Assembly (NCBI RefSeq): GCF_003313505.1 | Contig: NZ_QMHO01000006.1 | Coordinates: 173,206-237,205, forward strand | DNA length: 64,000 nucleotides | DNA from: Pedobacter nanyangensis | GTDB lineage: Bacteria; Bacteroidota; Bacteroidia; Sphingobacteriales; Sphingobacteriaceae | Direction: 5' to 3' | Shown: positions 35,937 to 44,770 of the stretch, one piece after another | How positions within the stretch are numbered: position 1 is the first letter of the stretch | Layout: the number at the start of each line of letters is the position of its first letter | Position numbers and translations under genes: made by a program | Notes under the pieces: generated by a model | Seen by the model: only the letters and a program-made list of their open reading frames with translations | Told to the model about the DNA's origin: nothing | Database searches by the model: none

Positions 35937-37928
35937 CTACTTCACCGTACGCTTAAAAATACTTACAGCCAATGGCGGCAAATCAACAACAATAGATTGC
36001 TTTTGGTGTTGGTGAGCAATATTTTCGGTGGTTCTCACTTCAGCATTCAATTTACCACTGCCAAAAAAATCCGCCAAATCAGAATTAAAGATCTCCTTCC
36101 ACTTTCCTTTCACAGGAATACCAATACGGTAGTGCTGTCTAAAAACTGGGGTAAGGTTAAGCACCACTACCAAAGTATCTTTGGCTTTATTCGATCTTCG
36201 CTGGTAAACATAAACAGACTGGTCAATATCATCAGCTTCCTGCCACTCGAAGCCCTCGTGAGAAAAATTAAAGTGATGCAAAGCAGCTTCCGAGCGGTAC
36301 AGATCATTCAACCTTTTGACTAATTGCTGCATCCCTTTATGCGGTGCATATTGGAGCAAATCCCAATTTAACGACTCGAAGCAGTTCCATTCCGAAGTTT
36401 GGGCAAACTCGTCGCCCATAAACAGCAATTTTGAGCCAGGATGGGTAAACATATAAGCATACAAGGCCCTTAAATTGGCAAACTTCTGCCATTCATCACC
36501 TGGCATTTTATAAATCATCGGCGATTTACCGTGTACCACTTCGTCATGCGAAAGCGGCAGCATAAAATTTTCGGTAAAGGCATAGGTCATGCTAAAGGTA
36601 AGCTGGTGATGGTGATGTTTTCTACTGAGCGGATTCAGTTTGAAATATTTCAAGGTATCGTTCATCCAGCCCATCATCCATTTCATGCCAAAGCCCAAAC
36701 CTCCGGCAAATACTGGGCGGGTTACCCCATCGTAGGTACTGCTTTCTTCGGCAATGGTTTGTATCCCTTTAAAATTACCATAAACCGCTTCGTTCATATC
36801 TTTAAGGAATTTTACCGCTCCCAAGTTTTCTGTACCACCGTATTCATTGGTTCCGTATTCTCCTTCTTCCCTACTAAAATCAAAATACAACATCGAGGCT
36901 ACGGCATCAACCCGTAAACCGTCCAAGTGGTATTTATCCAGCCAAAACATGGCATTACTGATCAGAAAAGATCGAACCTCGTTTCTATCGTAATTGAAGA
37001 TGTACGATTTCCAGTCGGGATGAAAACCTTTGCGCATATCTGAGTGCTCGTACAAATGCGTACCGTCAAAATGGTATAGGCCATTGCTATCTCCAGGAAA
37101 ATGAGACGGTACCCAATCCAAAATAACGGCAATATTATTTTTGTGCAGTTCCTCAATCAGGAACATCAAATCCTGTGGCGATCCGTGGCGGGAACTTGCG
37201 GCGTAATAACCCGTTACCTGGTAACCCCACGAAGGATAGTAGGGATATTCCATCACGGGCAGAAACTCCACATGCGTAAATCCCATTTGCAACACATAAG
37301 GCACTAAGGCCGCCGCAATTTCCCCATAACTCAATACCCTTTCCGGATTAGATGGATCACGTTGCCATGAACCTAAATGTACTTCGTAAACCGAAATAGG
37401 CTGGTCAAGGGCATTCTTTTTTTCCCGCTTGTTCATCCACGCCTTGTCTTTCCAAGTATAATCAGTATCCCAAACAATAGAGGCCTTACGTGGTGGATGT
37501 TCGGCATGTAAAGCATAAGGATCGCTTTTTTCTACTTCAGCGCCATCAAATCCCTTCACCAAATATTTATAGACTTCGCCTTTCTTTAGGTGAGGAATAA
37601 ATCCTTCCCAAATCCCCGATTCGTCCCAACGATTAAAAAGCAAATGGCTTTCACGGTTCCAGCCGTTAAAATTGGCCATTACGTGCACCTTTTGCGCATT
37701 TGGCGCCCAAACGGCGAAATACACCCCATCAACCCCGTTAACGTTGCAAAGGTGTGCCCCCATTTTTTCGTACAACTTAAAATGCTTGCCCAAAAGAAAT
37801 AATGAAACATCAAAATCGGTTAAAAGGCTATGCTGCCATACTGGCGATTGATATTTTTCAAAAGCATTTTCCACAGATTGAACCGCTTTGCTTTTTGTTT
37901 CTGGGTTGGTTTGTTTCTTTTTTGGCAT
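35937..37928 (-). CDS. glgB: 1,4-alpha-glucan branching enzyme
   Basis: 663 residues of the usual length for GlgB with one N-terminal sandwich (about 60-150). The GH13 barrel shows DWVPSHFPGD, GLRVDAVASM (nucleophile Asp), IAEESSTYDGVTRP (acid/base Glu) and LPLSHDEVVHGK (transition-state His-Asp). The C-terminal all-beta domain ends near residue 660. It transfers oligo-glucan chains to O6 to branch glycogen. Its left neighbour on the same strand is a GH31 alpha-glucosidase, so this may be a small glycogen or starch locus, although the synthase and phosphorylase are absent. Confidence 0.96.
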   Translation of the reverse strand: MPKKKQTNPETKSKAVQSVENAFEKYQSPVWQHSLLTDFDVSLFLLGKHFKLYEKMGAHLCNVNGVDGVYFAVWAPNAQKVHVMANFNGWNRESHLLFNRWDESGIWEGFIPHLKKGEVYKYLVKGFDGAEVEKSDPYALHAEHPPRKASIVWDTDYTWKDKAWMNKREKKNALDQPISVYEVHLGSWQRDPSNPERVLSYGEIAAALVPYVLQMGFTHVEFLPVMEYPYYPSWGYQVTGYYAASSRHGSPQDLMFLIEELHKNNIAVILDWVPSHFPGDSNGLYHFDGTHLYEHSDMRKGFHPDWKSYIFNYDRNEVRSFLISNAMFWLDKYHLDGLRVDAVASMLYFDFSREEGEYGTNEYGGTENLGAVKFLKDMNEAVYGNFKGIQTIAEESSTYDGVTRPVFAGGLGFGMKWMMGWMNDTLKYFKLNPLSRKHHHHQLTFSMTYAFTENFMLPLSHDEVVHGKSPMIYKMPGDEWQKFANLRALYAYMFTHPGSKLLFMGDEFAQTSEWNCFESLNWDLLQYAPHKGMQQLVKRLNDLYRSEAALHHFNFSHEGFEWQEADDIDQSVYVYQRRSNKAKDTLVVVLNLTPVFRQHYRIGIPVKGKWKEIFNSDLADFFGSGKLNAEVRTTENIAHQHQKQSIVVDLPPLAVSIFKRTVK

Positions 37929-37957
37929 ATAATAAAGCTATCAATTTAAGGTGAGAT

Positions 37958-38194
37958 TTAAATGAAACTAACAGGCAAATAACCATGTAAAATCCGATAG
38001 CCGAAGAAGAGCTTCTCTATGACCACGGTAGTGGCATATCCCAGCAATTTAAAGGCGATAGCAAGGTTGTATAAATTGACCTTATCAAAAACTTTTAAAT
38101 AAAATAAATTAAGGAAAAATAGACTTAGGCAAAAGTTTAATACAAATACCAATTTGAAATGATGCAAATACAGAATCTTCAACTTTTGGTACAT
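37958..38194 (-). CDS. Small hypothetical membrane protein, possibly truncated
   Basis: 78 residues with two hydrophobic segments (about 13-35 and 45-65). The N-terminal part (KLKILYLHHFKLVFVLNFCLSLFF) resembles small Bacteroidetes membrane proteins that are about twice as long, which suggests a truncated relative. No motif assigns a function. It lies between the glgB and GH31 genes on the same strand, and the reading frame could also be chance in AT-rich DNA. Confidence 0.4.
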   Translation of the reverse strand: MYQKLKILYLHHFKLVFVLNFCLSLFFLNLFYLKVFDKVNLYNLAIAFKLLGYATTVVIEKLFFGYRILHGYLPVSFI

Positions 38195-38222
38195 CTCAAA
38201 CCATTTAAACTTTGATGAAGCA

Positions 38223-38255
38223 AAACCTGTGAAGTTTTAAAAACCTCACAGGTTT
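38223..38255. terminator. Palindromic terminator after the GH31 gene
   Basis: AAACCTGTGAAGTTTT (38223-38238) and AAAACCTCACAGGTTT (38240-38255) pair with one mismatch. It is 11 nt past the GH31 stop on the reverse strand and belongs to the same palindrome type as 11611-11645. Confidence 0.7.
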
Positions 38256-38265
38256 CAATTTTAAA

Positions 38266-40737
38266 CTATCCTTTAATGATTTTAATTTTTGAGAAGTTTT
38301 TATTCGATTTAAACCTCAATATTCCACGATCATTAACTACAAAATCGGTTACTTCCCTATCATCAACCCAAACCTTACCTACGTTAAATGGCAAAGCTAT
38401 CACACGAAAATCATAGAGTTCATAATTTGGTGTGTATAACCCATCAATAGTTTGTTCAATGGTAAAGCTATTATCGTTTCCTTTAGCGCTAAACTTCTTC
38501 TCCAAATAAATATCCTGCTCGTAAGCAAAAGTATCGCCATGGTCTTCGTACATGAACGAGTTCACCTCATAATCTGAATAATAAACGTTCAACCAAACCT
38601 CATCTATCGTTTTTTCGCCTACGTACTGCATTACTGGGTACTCTGGCATTACCGTTCCTGCCCTTACAAACAATGGCATGGTATCCAACGGGGTATCTAC
38701 CACATACTCGCTACCACCTTCTAATAGTTCTAAAGTCCAATAGTTAAACCATTTGCCCTTTGGCAAATAAATGCGGCGTGAAGTAGCCCCTTGCTCCAAT
38801 ACCGGACAAACCAAGATTTTATCGCCAAAGGTAAACTCATCCTGGCGGAAATGGTTGGATACAATTTCCTGCTCCAACATGGCCAGTGGCCTCAATATTG
38901 GAAAACCATAACGGTGATGTTCCCAGAATACCGAATAGATATATGGCATCAATTTATAGCGTAGCTCGATAAACTTACGGTTCACGGTGGTAAAAGGCTC
39001 CCCAAAGCTCCAAGGCTCACGCTCGCGGGTATCGCCTGCCGAGTGGGCACGCATAAACGGCGAAAACACACCTAATTGTATCCAACGGGTAAACAGTTCA
39101 CCATCAGGTTCGCCACTAAAACCGCCAATATCTGTACCGCAAAACGGCACCCCGGAAATAGACATACGTTGGCATTGGATATTGGCAATCTTAAGATGCT
39201 CCCAAGTAGCCACGTTATCTCCCGTCCACACCGATGCATAACGCTGCATGCCCGAGTAACCTGCTCTGGTGATGGTAAAAGGACGTTTATTGCGCTGTAA
39301 TTTTTTCAATCCTTCGTAGGTAGACCGTACCATTTGCATGCCGTAAATGTTGTGTGCCTTGCGGTGCGAACCTCTGTAGCCATCGTAGTTATGCCTTACA
39401 TCATTGGGGAAAGTACCCGAACCAAACACCGCTGGCTCGTTCATATCGTTCCAAAATCCGGCTACGCCCATATCTACCAATTCTTTATACAAACCGCCCC
39501 ACCATTCCCTTACTTCTGGATTGGTAAAATCAGGGAATTGGCAACGGCCCGGCCATACGTGGCCTTCCATAAAGTAATCATCACTTCGGCGGCAGAAATA
39601 ATTCTTCTCCTTTCCTTCCTTAAATACCCAATAATTATCGTCCACTTTAATACCCGGATCAATCATTACCACGGTTTTCATGCCCACATTGGCCAAATCC
39701 TTGATCATTTTTTTGGGGTCAGGAAAGTACTTTTTGTTCCAGGTAAAACAGCGGTAACCATCCATGTAATCAATATCCAGATAAATGGCATCGCATGGAA
39801 TTTGCTGCGACCTAAAACCATCTACAATTTCACGCACCTTGCTTTCTGGGTAATAGCTCCAACGGCACTGATGGTAGCCAATAGCCCATTGCGGCGGCAA
39901 TTGATGCGTTCCCGTTAGGGATTGGTAACGTTTCACCACGTCCATCATGTGTGGCCCGTGGATGTAGTAGTATTGCAATTCGCCCCCATCGGCCCAAAAG
40001 CTGGTTTTGCCATTATCTTCCATGCCAAAGTCGAAATACGATTTAAACGTATTGTCGAAAAAAACGCCATAGGTTTCGCCCTGGTTGATACCCATATAAA
40101 AAGGAATGGTACGGTACAAAGGATCCTGGTCCCAGCCATAAGAATAAGCATCCGTATTCCAGTTCACAAACTTACGTCCTCGCAGGTTTAAATTGCCCGA
40201 TTTATCGCCCAAGCCAAAGAAATTTTCCTCCGGATGGCATTGTTTAGTCGCAAAAACGTAGTAGCCACCAAACTCAACATTCTCTTCCCAGTGCATGGGC
40301 GAGGCATCACTACTGGTTATTACACCTGTAATGTTATCTATAAACGAAATCAGGAAATCGGCTTTGCTTACCCTACAGGTTATGGTATTGGTTTCAATCA
40401 AATAAGCATCTGGTGTATCTTGCAACTTAAAAGTGGTCACTTTTTGATCTACTTGCACTACGGCGTAAGAAAAATCGGCCAAAAAAACACCATGGGGCGC
40501 CAAACGCACCCTAATCATCTCATCACTCACCACACGCACTTCAACCGTGGCCTCGCCGTCAGAAAAATAAAACTTGTTACCTTCCTTTTTAACACTCTTT
40601 ACCGAGGTAAGGTACTGTTTTACGATAGGTTTTAAATCGGTTACGGGATTGTTTAAATGCTGTACGGTTTCTTCTTCTAACTGTCCGTCACGGTTAATTT
40701 CCGAAATTTCAAAGTCTTTGTTTAAATCTTCTTCCAT
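38266..40737 (-). CDS. Glycoside hydrolase family 31 alpha-glucosidase
   Basis: 823 residues, no signal peptide, so cytoplasmic. An N-terminal beta-sandwich (about 80-240) is followed by the GH31 barrel: CDAIYLDIDYMDGYRCFTW, then GFWNDMNEPAVFG with the nucleophile Asp, and RYASVWTGDN with the acid/base Asp. A proximal and distal C-terminal sandwich follow (DUF5110-like). It hydrolyses alpha-1,4 and possibly alpha-1,6 or alpha-1,3 glucosides. It lies next to glgB, separated by a palindrome and the small membrane protein. Confidence 0.95.
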   Translation of the reverse strand: MEEDLNKDFEISEINRDGQLEEETVQHLNNPVTDLKPIVKQYLTSVKSVKKEGNKFYFSDGEATVEVRVVSDEMIRVRLAPHGVFLADFSYAVVQVDQKVTTFKLQDTPDAYLIETNTITCRVSKADFLISFIDNITGVITSSDASPMHWEENVEFGGYYVFATKQCHPEENFFGLGDKSGNLNLRGRKFVNWNTDAYSYGWDQDPLYRTIPFYMGINQGETYGVFFDNTFKSYFDFGMEDNGKTSFWADGGELQYYYIHGPHMMDVVKRYQSLTGTHQLPPQWAIGYHQCRWSYYPESKVREIVDGFRSQQIPCDAIYLDIDYMDGYRCFTWNKKYFPDPKKMIKDLANVGMKTVVMIDPGIKVDDNYWVFKEGKEKNYFCRRSDDYFMEGHVWPGRCQFPDFTNPEVREWWGGLYKELVDMGVAGFWNDMNEPAVFGSGTFPNDVRHNYDGYRGSHRKAHNIYGMQMVRSTYEGLKKLQRNKRPFTITRAGYSGMQRYASVWTGDNVATWEHLKIANIQCQRMSISGVPFCGTDIGGFSGEPDGELFTRWIQLGVFSPFMRAHSAGDTREREPWSFGEPFTTVNRKFIELRYKLMPYIYSVFWEHHRYGFPILRPLAMLEQEIVSNHFRQDEFTFGDKILVCPVLEQGATSRRIYLPKGKWFNYWTLELLEGGSEYVVDTPLDTMPLFVRAGTVMPEYPVMQYVGEKTIDEVWLNVYYSDYEVNSFMYEDHGDTFAYEQDIYLEKKFSAKGNDNSFTIEQTIDGLYTPNYELYDFRVIALPFNVGKVWVDDREVTDFVVNDRGILRFKSNKNFSKIKIIKG

Positions 40738-41281
40738 ATTGTTTTGCTCGTTGTGCCTGTTATCATTTCAAACACTTGCTATTGCTCTAAAAAAAAATTG
40801 CTCTATTGAGGGTGTTGATAGATATTGTAAATATATAATAATTACCCTTTAAGCCAAATAATACTGTGTTAAGTTTACACCAAGTAACCACAAAAACGCC
40901 ATGTATTACCGCATAGCTAACACCAAACAAAAGAAAAAGTTGAAAACCAATTGGTTTTTATTTTTTTGAAAAGCAATTGCCTGCTACTATCCATGGGAAG
41001 TCCCGCTGTGCGCTTCAATCTTTTTGTTTTTAGGACATGCTACCCACAAACCTTGTAGGTTTTCGAAACCTACGGGGCTTTATTTAAGCCTCCGCTATAA
41101 AAACAAAAAGTATTTCCCGCTCCCATCGGGTTTAGGCGGCAATACCAATGCAGAAAAAATCAATGCCTTAAAAAAAATGTAAATTGCAAGCCGCAACTAT
41201 TTTGCAGTAGCAATTACTTTACATACCAGTAGATAAATGATTTGGCCACTTATCTTATTTTTGTAACATACAACAAAGCTT
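40738..41281. repeat. Repeat mosaic with nested inverted repeats
   Basis: 544 bp without a gene. CTTTTTGTTTTTA (41020-41032) and TAAAAACAAAAAG (41098-41110) form an exact 13-bp outer inverted repeat. Between them lies a second palindrome with core GTAGGTTTTCGAAACCTAC (41055-41073). Flanks include TCCCGCTGTGCGCTTCAATC and TTCCCGCTCCCATCGGG, which look like further repeat parts. A -7-like TATTTTTG box at 41256-41263 lies 18 nt before the ABC operon. Confidence 0.75.
41256..41263 (+). promoter_or_regulatory. Putative -7 box of the ABC transporter operon
   Basis: TATTTTTG matches the Bacteroidetes -7 consensus TAnnTTTG exactly. The best TTTG upstream (41241-41244) is too close to be a proper -33 element, so the assignment is tentative. 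Confidence 0.4.
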
Positions 41282-41911
41282 ATGATTTCTATTCAATCTG
41301 TTTCTCATCAATACACCTCTGGCCACGAGCTGCAATTTGCAGACTGGCAAGTGAACAATGGTGAGCAATGGCTTCTTTTAGGCCAATCCGGAAGTGGCAA
41401 AACCACTTTACTGCATATCTTAACGGGCTTGCTTAAGCCCTCCAATGGCAAGGTAAAAATTGGCGAAACTGATCTCTATTCCCTTTCTTCCAAAAAGCTA
41501 GACGCATTTAGAGGACAGCAAATCGGCATTGTGTTTCAAAAACCACACCTCATTAAAAGCTTAAACATCACCGAAAACCTACTGTTGGCCCAAAGTTTTG
41601 CAGGCTTGCCCAACAATAAGAAACGGGCAGAAGAAGTGTTGGACTCCTTGAATATGTTGGCCAAGAAAAATGCCTATCCGCAAGAGTTAAGCCAGGGGCA
41701 ATTACAACGGGTTACCATTGCTCGTGCGGTAATCAACAAACCTACCCTACTGATTGCAGATGAACCAACCTCTAGTTTAGACGACCAAAATGCCGAAGCA
41801 GTATTGACCTTACTGAAAGAGCAATCAGCATTGAACCAGGCAACCTTGGTTGTGGCCACACACGATAAAAGAGTTAAAGATGCGTTTACCCTTACCTATA
41901 CTTTATCATGA
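41282..41911 (+). CDS. ABC transporter ATP-binding protein, LolD/MacB type
   Basis: 209 residues. Walker A is GQSGSGKTTLLH near residue 38, the Q-loop lies in GIVFQKPHLI, the signature is LSQGQLQRV, Walker B is LLIADEPTSSLDD and the H-loop lies in VVATHDKR. The size and sequence group it with LolD/MacB-like ATPases that drive mechanotransmission rather than substrate import through a channel. It overlaps the permease gene by 4 bp (ATGA). In the zinc-regulated ZrgABCDE cluster of Vibrio, as I recall it, a similar ATPase, permease and DUF3299-like protein occur together. Confidence 0.93.
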   Translation: MISIQSVSHQYTSGHELQFADWQVNNGEQWLLLGQSGSGKTTLLHILTGLLKPSNGKVKIGETDLYSLSSKKLDAFRGQQIGIVFQKPHLIKSLNITENLLLAQSFAGLPNNKKRAEEVLDSLNMLAKKNAYPQELSQGQLQRVTIARAVINKPTLLIADEPTSSLDDQNAEAVLTLLKEQSALNQATLVVATHDKRVKDAFTLTYTLS

Positions 41912-43128
41912 GCCCTTTTAAAATTAGTTGGAGAAACATTTGGTCGAAACCATTAAATGCGGCACTCAATATTTTGCTCATTGCTTTTGGTACGGGAATT
42001 TTAACGGTACTGTTACTGGCTTCTACCCAAATTGAGGATAAACTAGCCAAAAATTCCAAAGACATTGACCTTGTAGTGGGTGCAAAAGGCAGTCCGCTAC
42101 AACTGATTTTGAGCAGCATCTATTACATTGACTTTCCTACGGGCAACATTCCCATGAAAGAGGCAAAAAAGCTCATGCACAGCCCTTTTGTAAAACGGGC
42201 AGTTCCTTTGGCCCTGGGCGACAATTACAATGGTGTACGCATAGTAGGAACCGATAGCAATTACATCAGCCTTTATGGCTTAAAAACACAAAGCGGAACT
42301 TTCTGGAAAGCCGATTTGGAAGCCACCATTGGCGCTAACGTGGCCAAAGAGCAAAACCTAAAAGTAGGTGATACATTTTTTGGTGGCCATGGCTTAACCG
42401 AAATGAAAGACGAACACAAGGACCACGCCTATAAAGTGGTGGGTATTTTGGCACCGCAGCAAAACGTCACCGATAATTTAATTTTAACGGCTATTGGCAG
42501 TGTCTGGAAAATGCACGGCGATGAAGGGGAAGCACATGAAGAAGGCCATGACCACGCCGCAGAAGCTGACCACAGCCCTGATGAAGACCGAGAGTTTACC
42601 TCTTTGTTAATTCAATATCGCTCGCCAATGGCGGTGGCCATGTTTCCACAAATGGTAAATCAAACCACCAATATGCAAGCTGCCAGTCCCGCTCAGGAAA
42701 GCACCCGATTATTCTCCCTAATTGGAGTTGGGGTAGATACTTTACAATGGTTTGCCATATTGATTATGCTAATTGCCGCCATCAGTGTTTTTGTGAATTT
42801 ATACAATTCCCTGAAGGAAAGAAGCTACGATTTGGCTATTATGCGCACCTTGGGGGCCTCAAAAGGCAAGCTTTTTTCGTTAATCATTTTAGAAGGATTA
42901 ATTTTGACCCTCATAGGCACAATAATTGGAATAGCATTAGGACATGGCATTTTACAGTTGATTAGTAACTACCAAGAAAGTAGTCAAGCAAAAATGAACG
43001 GTCTGATTTTTATTAAGGAAGAAATTTATTTATTGGTGGCAGGCTTAGCCATCGGCATAGTGGCCGCTGTAATTCCAGCAATACAGGCTTACCGCTCGAA
43101 CATATCGAAAATTTTAGCAAAGAATTAA
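41908..43128 (+). CDS. FtsX/MacB-type ABC permease with His-rich periplasmic insert
   Basis: 406 residues. One membrane segment lies at about 18-40, a long periplasmic domain at about 45-285, and three more segments in the FtsX domain at about 285-400. The periplasmic domain contains a His/Asp/Glu-rich stretch at about residues 203-228 (GEAHEEGHDHAAEADHSPD) that looks like a metal-binding loop. This is unusual for MacB-like permeases. It is coupled to the ATPase and followed after 51 nt by a small CxxC protein, pointing to a metal-related role, most likely zinc or copper. That is inference. Confidence 0.9.
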   Translation: MSPFKISWRNIWSKPLNAALNILLIAFGTGILTVLLLASTQIEDKLAKNSKDIDLVVGAKGSPLQLILSSIYYIDFPTGNIPMKEAKKLMHSPFVKRAVPLALGDNYNGVRIVGTDSNYISLYGLKTQSGTFWKADLEATIGANVAKEQNLKVGDTFFGGHGLTEMKDEHKDHAYKVVGILAPQQNVTDNLILTAIGSVWKMHGDEGEAHEEGHDHAAEADHSPDEDREFTSLLIQYRSPMAVAMFPQMVNQTTNMQAASPAQESTRLFSLIGVGVDTLQWFAILIMLIAAISVFVNLYNSLKERSYDLAIMRTLGASKGKLFSLIILEGLILTLIGTIIGIALGHGILQLISNYQESSQAKMNGLIFIKEEIYLLVAGLAIGIVAAVIPAIQAYRSNISKILAKN

Positions 43129-43179
43129 TATATAAACAACATCGTCATTGCGAGGAACGCATTAAACAAAACACACAAC

Positions 43180-43629
43180 ATGAAAAAATTAGGTTTTATT
43201 TTTTTACTATTTATTGGATTTGGCTTCAGCGCCAAGGCACAACACGATCCCAGTGACCAGATTATTTCGGCCAATTGGGACGTTATTGGCGATGTAGAAT
43301 TTAAAATGGCCAAGGATGATAGCGAGATGTACGCCATTTTTAATAACGACATCAAAAAAAGAGCTGGCAAACCTTTTGAGCTGGAAGGCTACATTGTTCC
43401 TATTAAAGATGGAATGAAGCAAACCAAATTCATGTTATCTACCTTGCCCATTAACCAGTGTTTTTATTGTGGTAAAAACGGTGTGCCTATCATGGTAGAG
43501 GTGCAATTAACCGAACCTACCAAGTTCACCTATCAAACCATTAAAGTTAGAGGTATATTGAAGTTGAGCACTGCAAATGCACTGGATGCCTCTCCCATTT
43601 CGCTGATTAACGGAAAGGTAGTGAAATAA
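43180..43629 (+). CDS. DUF3299-like exported protein with CxxC motif
   Basis: 149 residues with a signal peptide (about 1-20, ending SAKAQ). The body ELEGYIVPIKDG...KFMLSTLPINQCFYCGKNGVPIMVEV...IKVRGILKL matches the pattern of DUF3299-like proteins, including Cys-x-x-Cys in NQCFYCGKN. This pair may bind metal or a thiol. It follows the His-rich ABC permease by 51 nt. In the Vibrio zinc system I recall as Zrg, a comparable small protein accompanies an ATPase and permease. A simple reading is a periplasmic metal-binding partner of the transporter. Confidence 0.72.
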   Translation: MKKLGFIFLLFIGFGFSAKAQHDPSDQIISANWDVIGDVEFKMAKDDSEMYAIFNNDIKKRAGKPFELEGYIVPIKDGMKQTKFMLSTLPINQCFYCGKNGVPIMVEVQLTEPTKFTYQTIKVRGILKLSTANALDASPISLINGKVVK

Positions 43630-43731
43630 ACCACTACCGTATTTCGATCCCAAACTTTCGGGAGAGAAATCGAGCTTTCAACCGTCTAATTTGAGATTTC
43701 TTACATACGTTAGAAATGACAACAAGAATAA

Positions 43732-43766
43732 AAAAAATCCCGAAGCAAAATGTTGAGGGATTTTTT
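43732..43766 (+). terminator. Terminator-like hairpin after the ABC operon
   Basis: AAAAAATCCC (43732-43741) and GGGATTTTTT (43757-43766) pair around a 15-nt loop. It lies about 100 nt after the last stop, just before the palindrome array. Confidence 0.75.
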
Positions 43767-43772
43767 GTTTTT

Positions 43773-44091
43773 GTCATTGCGAGGCACGAAGCAATCTCTC
43801 CTTTGGGTCATATTTCGCTTTAAGATTGCTTCGTGCCTCGCAATGACGGAAATAGCTAACTTCCCCAAATAAAAATCAAGCCCTAAGATCTGCCGTCATT
43901 GCGAGGTACGAAGCAATCTCTCCTTTGGGTCATATTTCGCTTTACGATTGCTTCGTAACTCGCAATGACCGAAATAGCTAACTTTCCCAAATAAAAATCA
44001 AGTCCTAAGATCTGCCGTCATTGCGAGGCACGAAGCAATCTCTCCTTTGGGTTACATTTCGCTTTAAGATTGCTTCGTAACTCGCAATGAC
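43773..44091. repeat. Three tandem 75-bp palindromes, exact 122-bp period
   Basis: Units at 43773-43847, 43895-43969 and 44017-44091 each run from GTCATTGCGAGG to the inverse CCTCGCAATGAC or a near variant, with an inner arm GAAGCAATCTC/GATTGCTTCGT and a loop containing CCTTTGGGT. The two 47-bp spacers are nearly identical (AATAGCTAAC...CTAAGATCTGCC), so the whole 122-bp unit was duplicated. A partial copy, GTCATTGCGAGGAAC, lies at 43144-43158 before the DUF3299-like gene. This is the classic Bacteroidetes GTCATTGCGAGG repeat. Confidence 0.95.
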
Positions 44092-44102
44092 GGAAATAGC
44101 TA

Positions 44103-44145
44103 CATAAAAAAATCCCTAGGCGTTTTGCCTAGGGATTTTTTTATG
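44103..44145. terminator. Strong bidirectional terminator
   Basis: CATAAAAAAATCCCTAGGC (44103-44121) and its exact reverse complement (44127-44145) flank GTTTT. It separates the plus-strand ABC operon and repeats from slyD on the reverse strand. Confidence 0.93.
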
Positions 44146-44211
44146 TCATCCGAGGAATGAGGAATCTCTAATTCAAATGATTCTTCATTACATTAAATAA
44201 CAAAATATCGA

Positions 44212-44718
44212 TTAGTGACCTGAGTGCCCATCAACACCATGAGCGTGCCCGTGAGACAATTCATCAGCAGTTGCTTCCCTTACGGTTAAAATCTTACCTG
44301 CAAAAATCAGGTTTTTACCCGCCATTGGGTGATTTAAATCTACCGATACAACTTCTTCGCCCACTGCAGTTACACCAGCACGGAACTGGTTGCCTTGGTT
44401 ATCTTGCAAAGGAATTACGTCGCCCACATTTGGCAATTCGGCACCGCCTTCTTTAAACATGCCTACAGGTAAATCAACATGGGCTCCCGGATCAATCTCA
44501 CCGTAGCCATCAGTTGGTTCTAGCTCAAAACTATATTCATCACCAACAGATAAGCCTGTTAAGTGTTCTTCAAATTTAGGCAACATCATTCCCACACCGT
44601 ATAAAAATACAAGTGGATTTTCTTCAGTAGCTTTTTCTACAAAAACTTGGTTACCCTCTGGAGTAGTGGTATGTAGCTCGTAAGTAAGAGAAACTACCGT
44701 GTTAGAAGTGATTTTCAT
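44212..44718 (-). CDS. slyD: SlyD-type FKBP peptidyl-prolyl cis-trans isomerase
   Basis: 168 residues. The split FKBP domain (about 1-70 and 125-155) encloses the insert-in-flap chaperone domain (about 72-125). Typical landmarks are PLVFLYGVGMMLPKFEEHL and VDLNHPMAGKNLIFAGKI. The C terminus is His-rich (SHGHAHGVDGHSGH), as in SlyD, where it binds nickel or zinc. It catalyses prolyl isomerisation and shields unfolded chains in the cytoplasm. It starts a minus-strand stretch with the SSP411-like gene behind it, 52 bp upstream. Confidence 0.95.
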   Translation of the reverse strand: MKITSNTVVSLTYELHTTTPEGNQVFVEKATEENPLVFLYGVGMMLPKFEEHLTGLSVGDEYSFELEPTDGYGEIDPGAHVDLPVGMFKEGGAELPNVGDVIPLQDNQGNQFRAGVTAVGEEVVSVDLNHPMAGKNLIFAGKILTVREATADELSHGHAHGVDGHSGH

Positions 44719-44770
44719 TCTTTCTATTTAATTGTGTTATGATTTGACAAAGCCTTGCGGTTTCATCTTT

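Noticed and set aside
39334..39918. 194-residue frame on the plus strand
   Set aside because: It is antisense to the well-supported GH31 gene and has no domain.
41282..43128. LolCDE lipoprotein exporter
   Set aside because: Only one permease is present, with a His-rich loop and a CxxC partner, which is atypical for the Lol system.
43773..44091. Possible CRISPR array (three repeats with spacers)
   Set aside because: Repeats are 75-bp palindromes and the two spacers are almost identical, which is the opposite of CRISPR. No cas gene is present.
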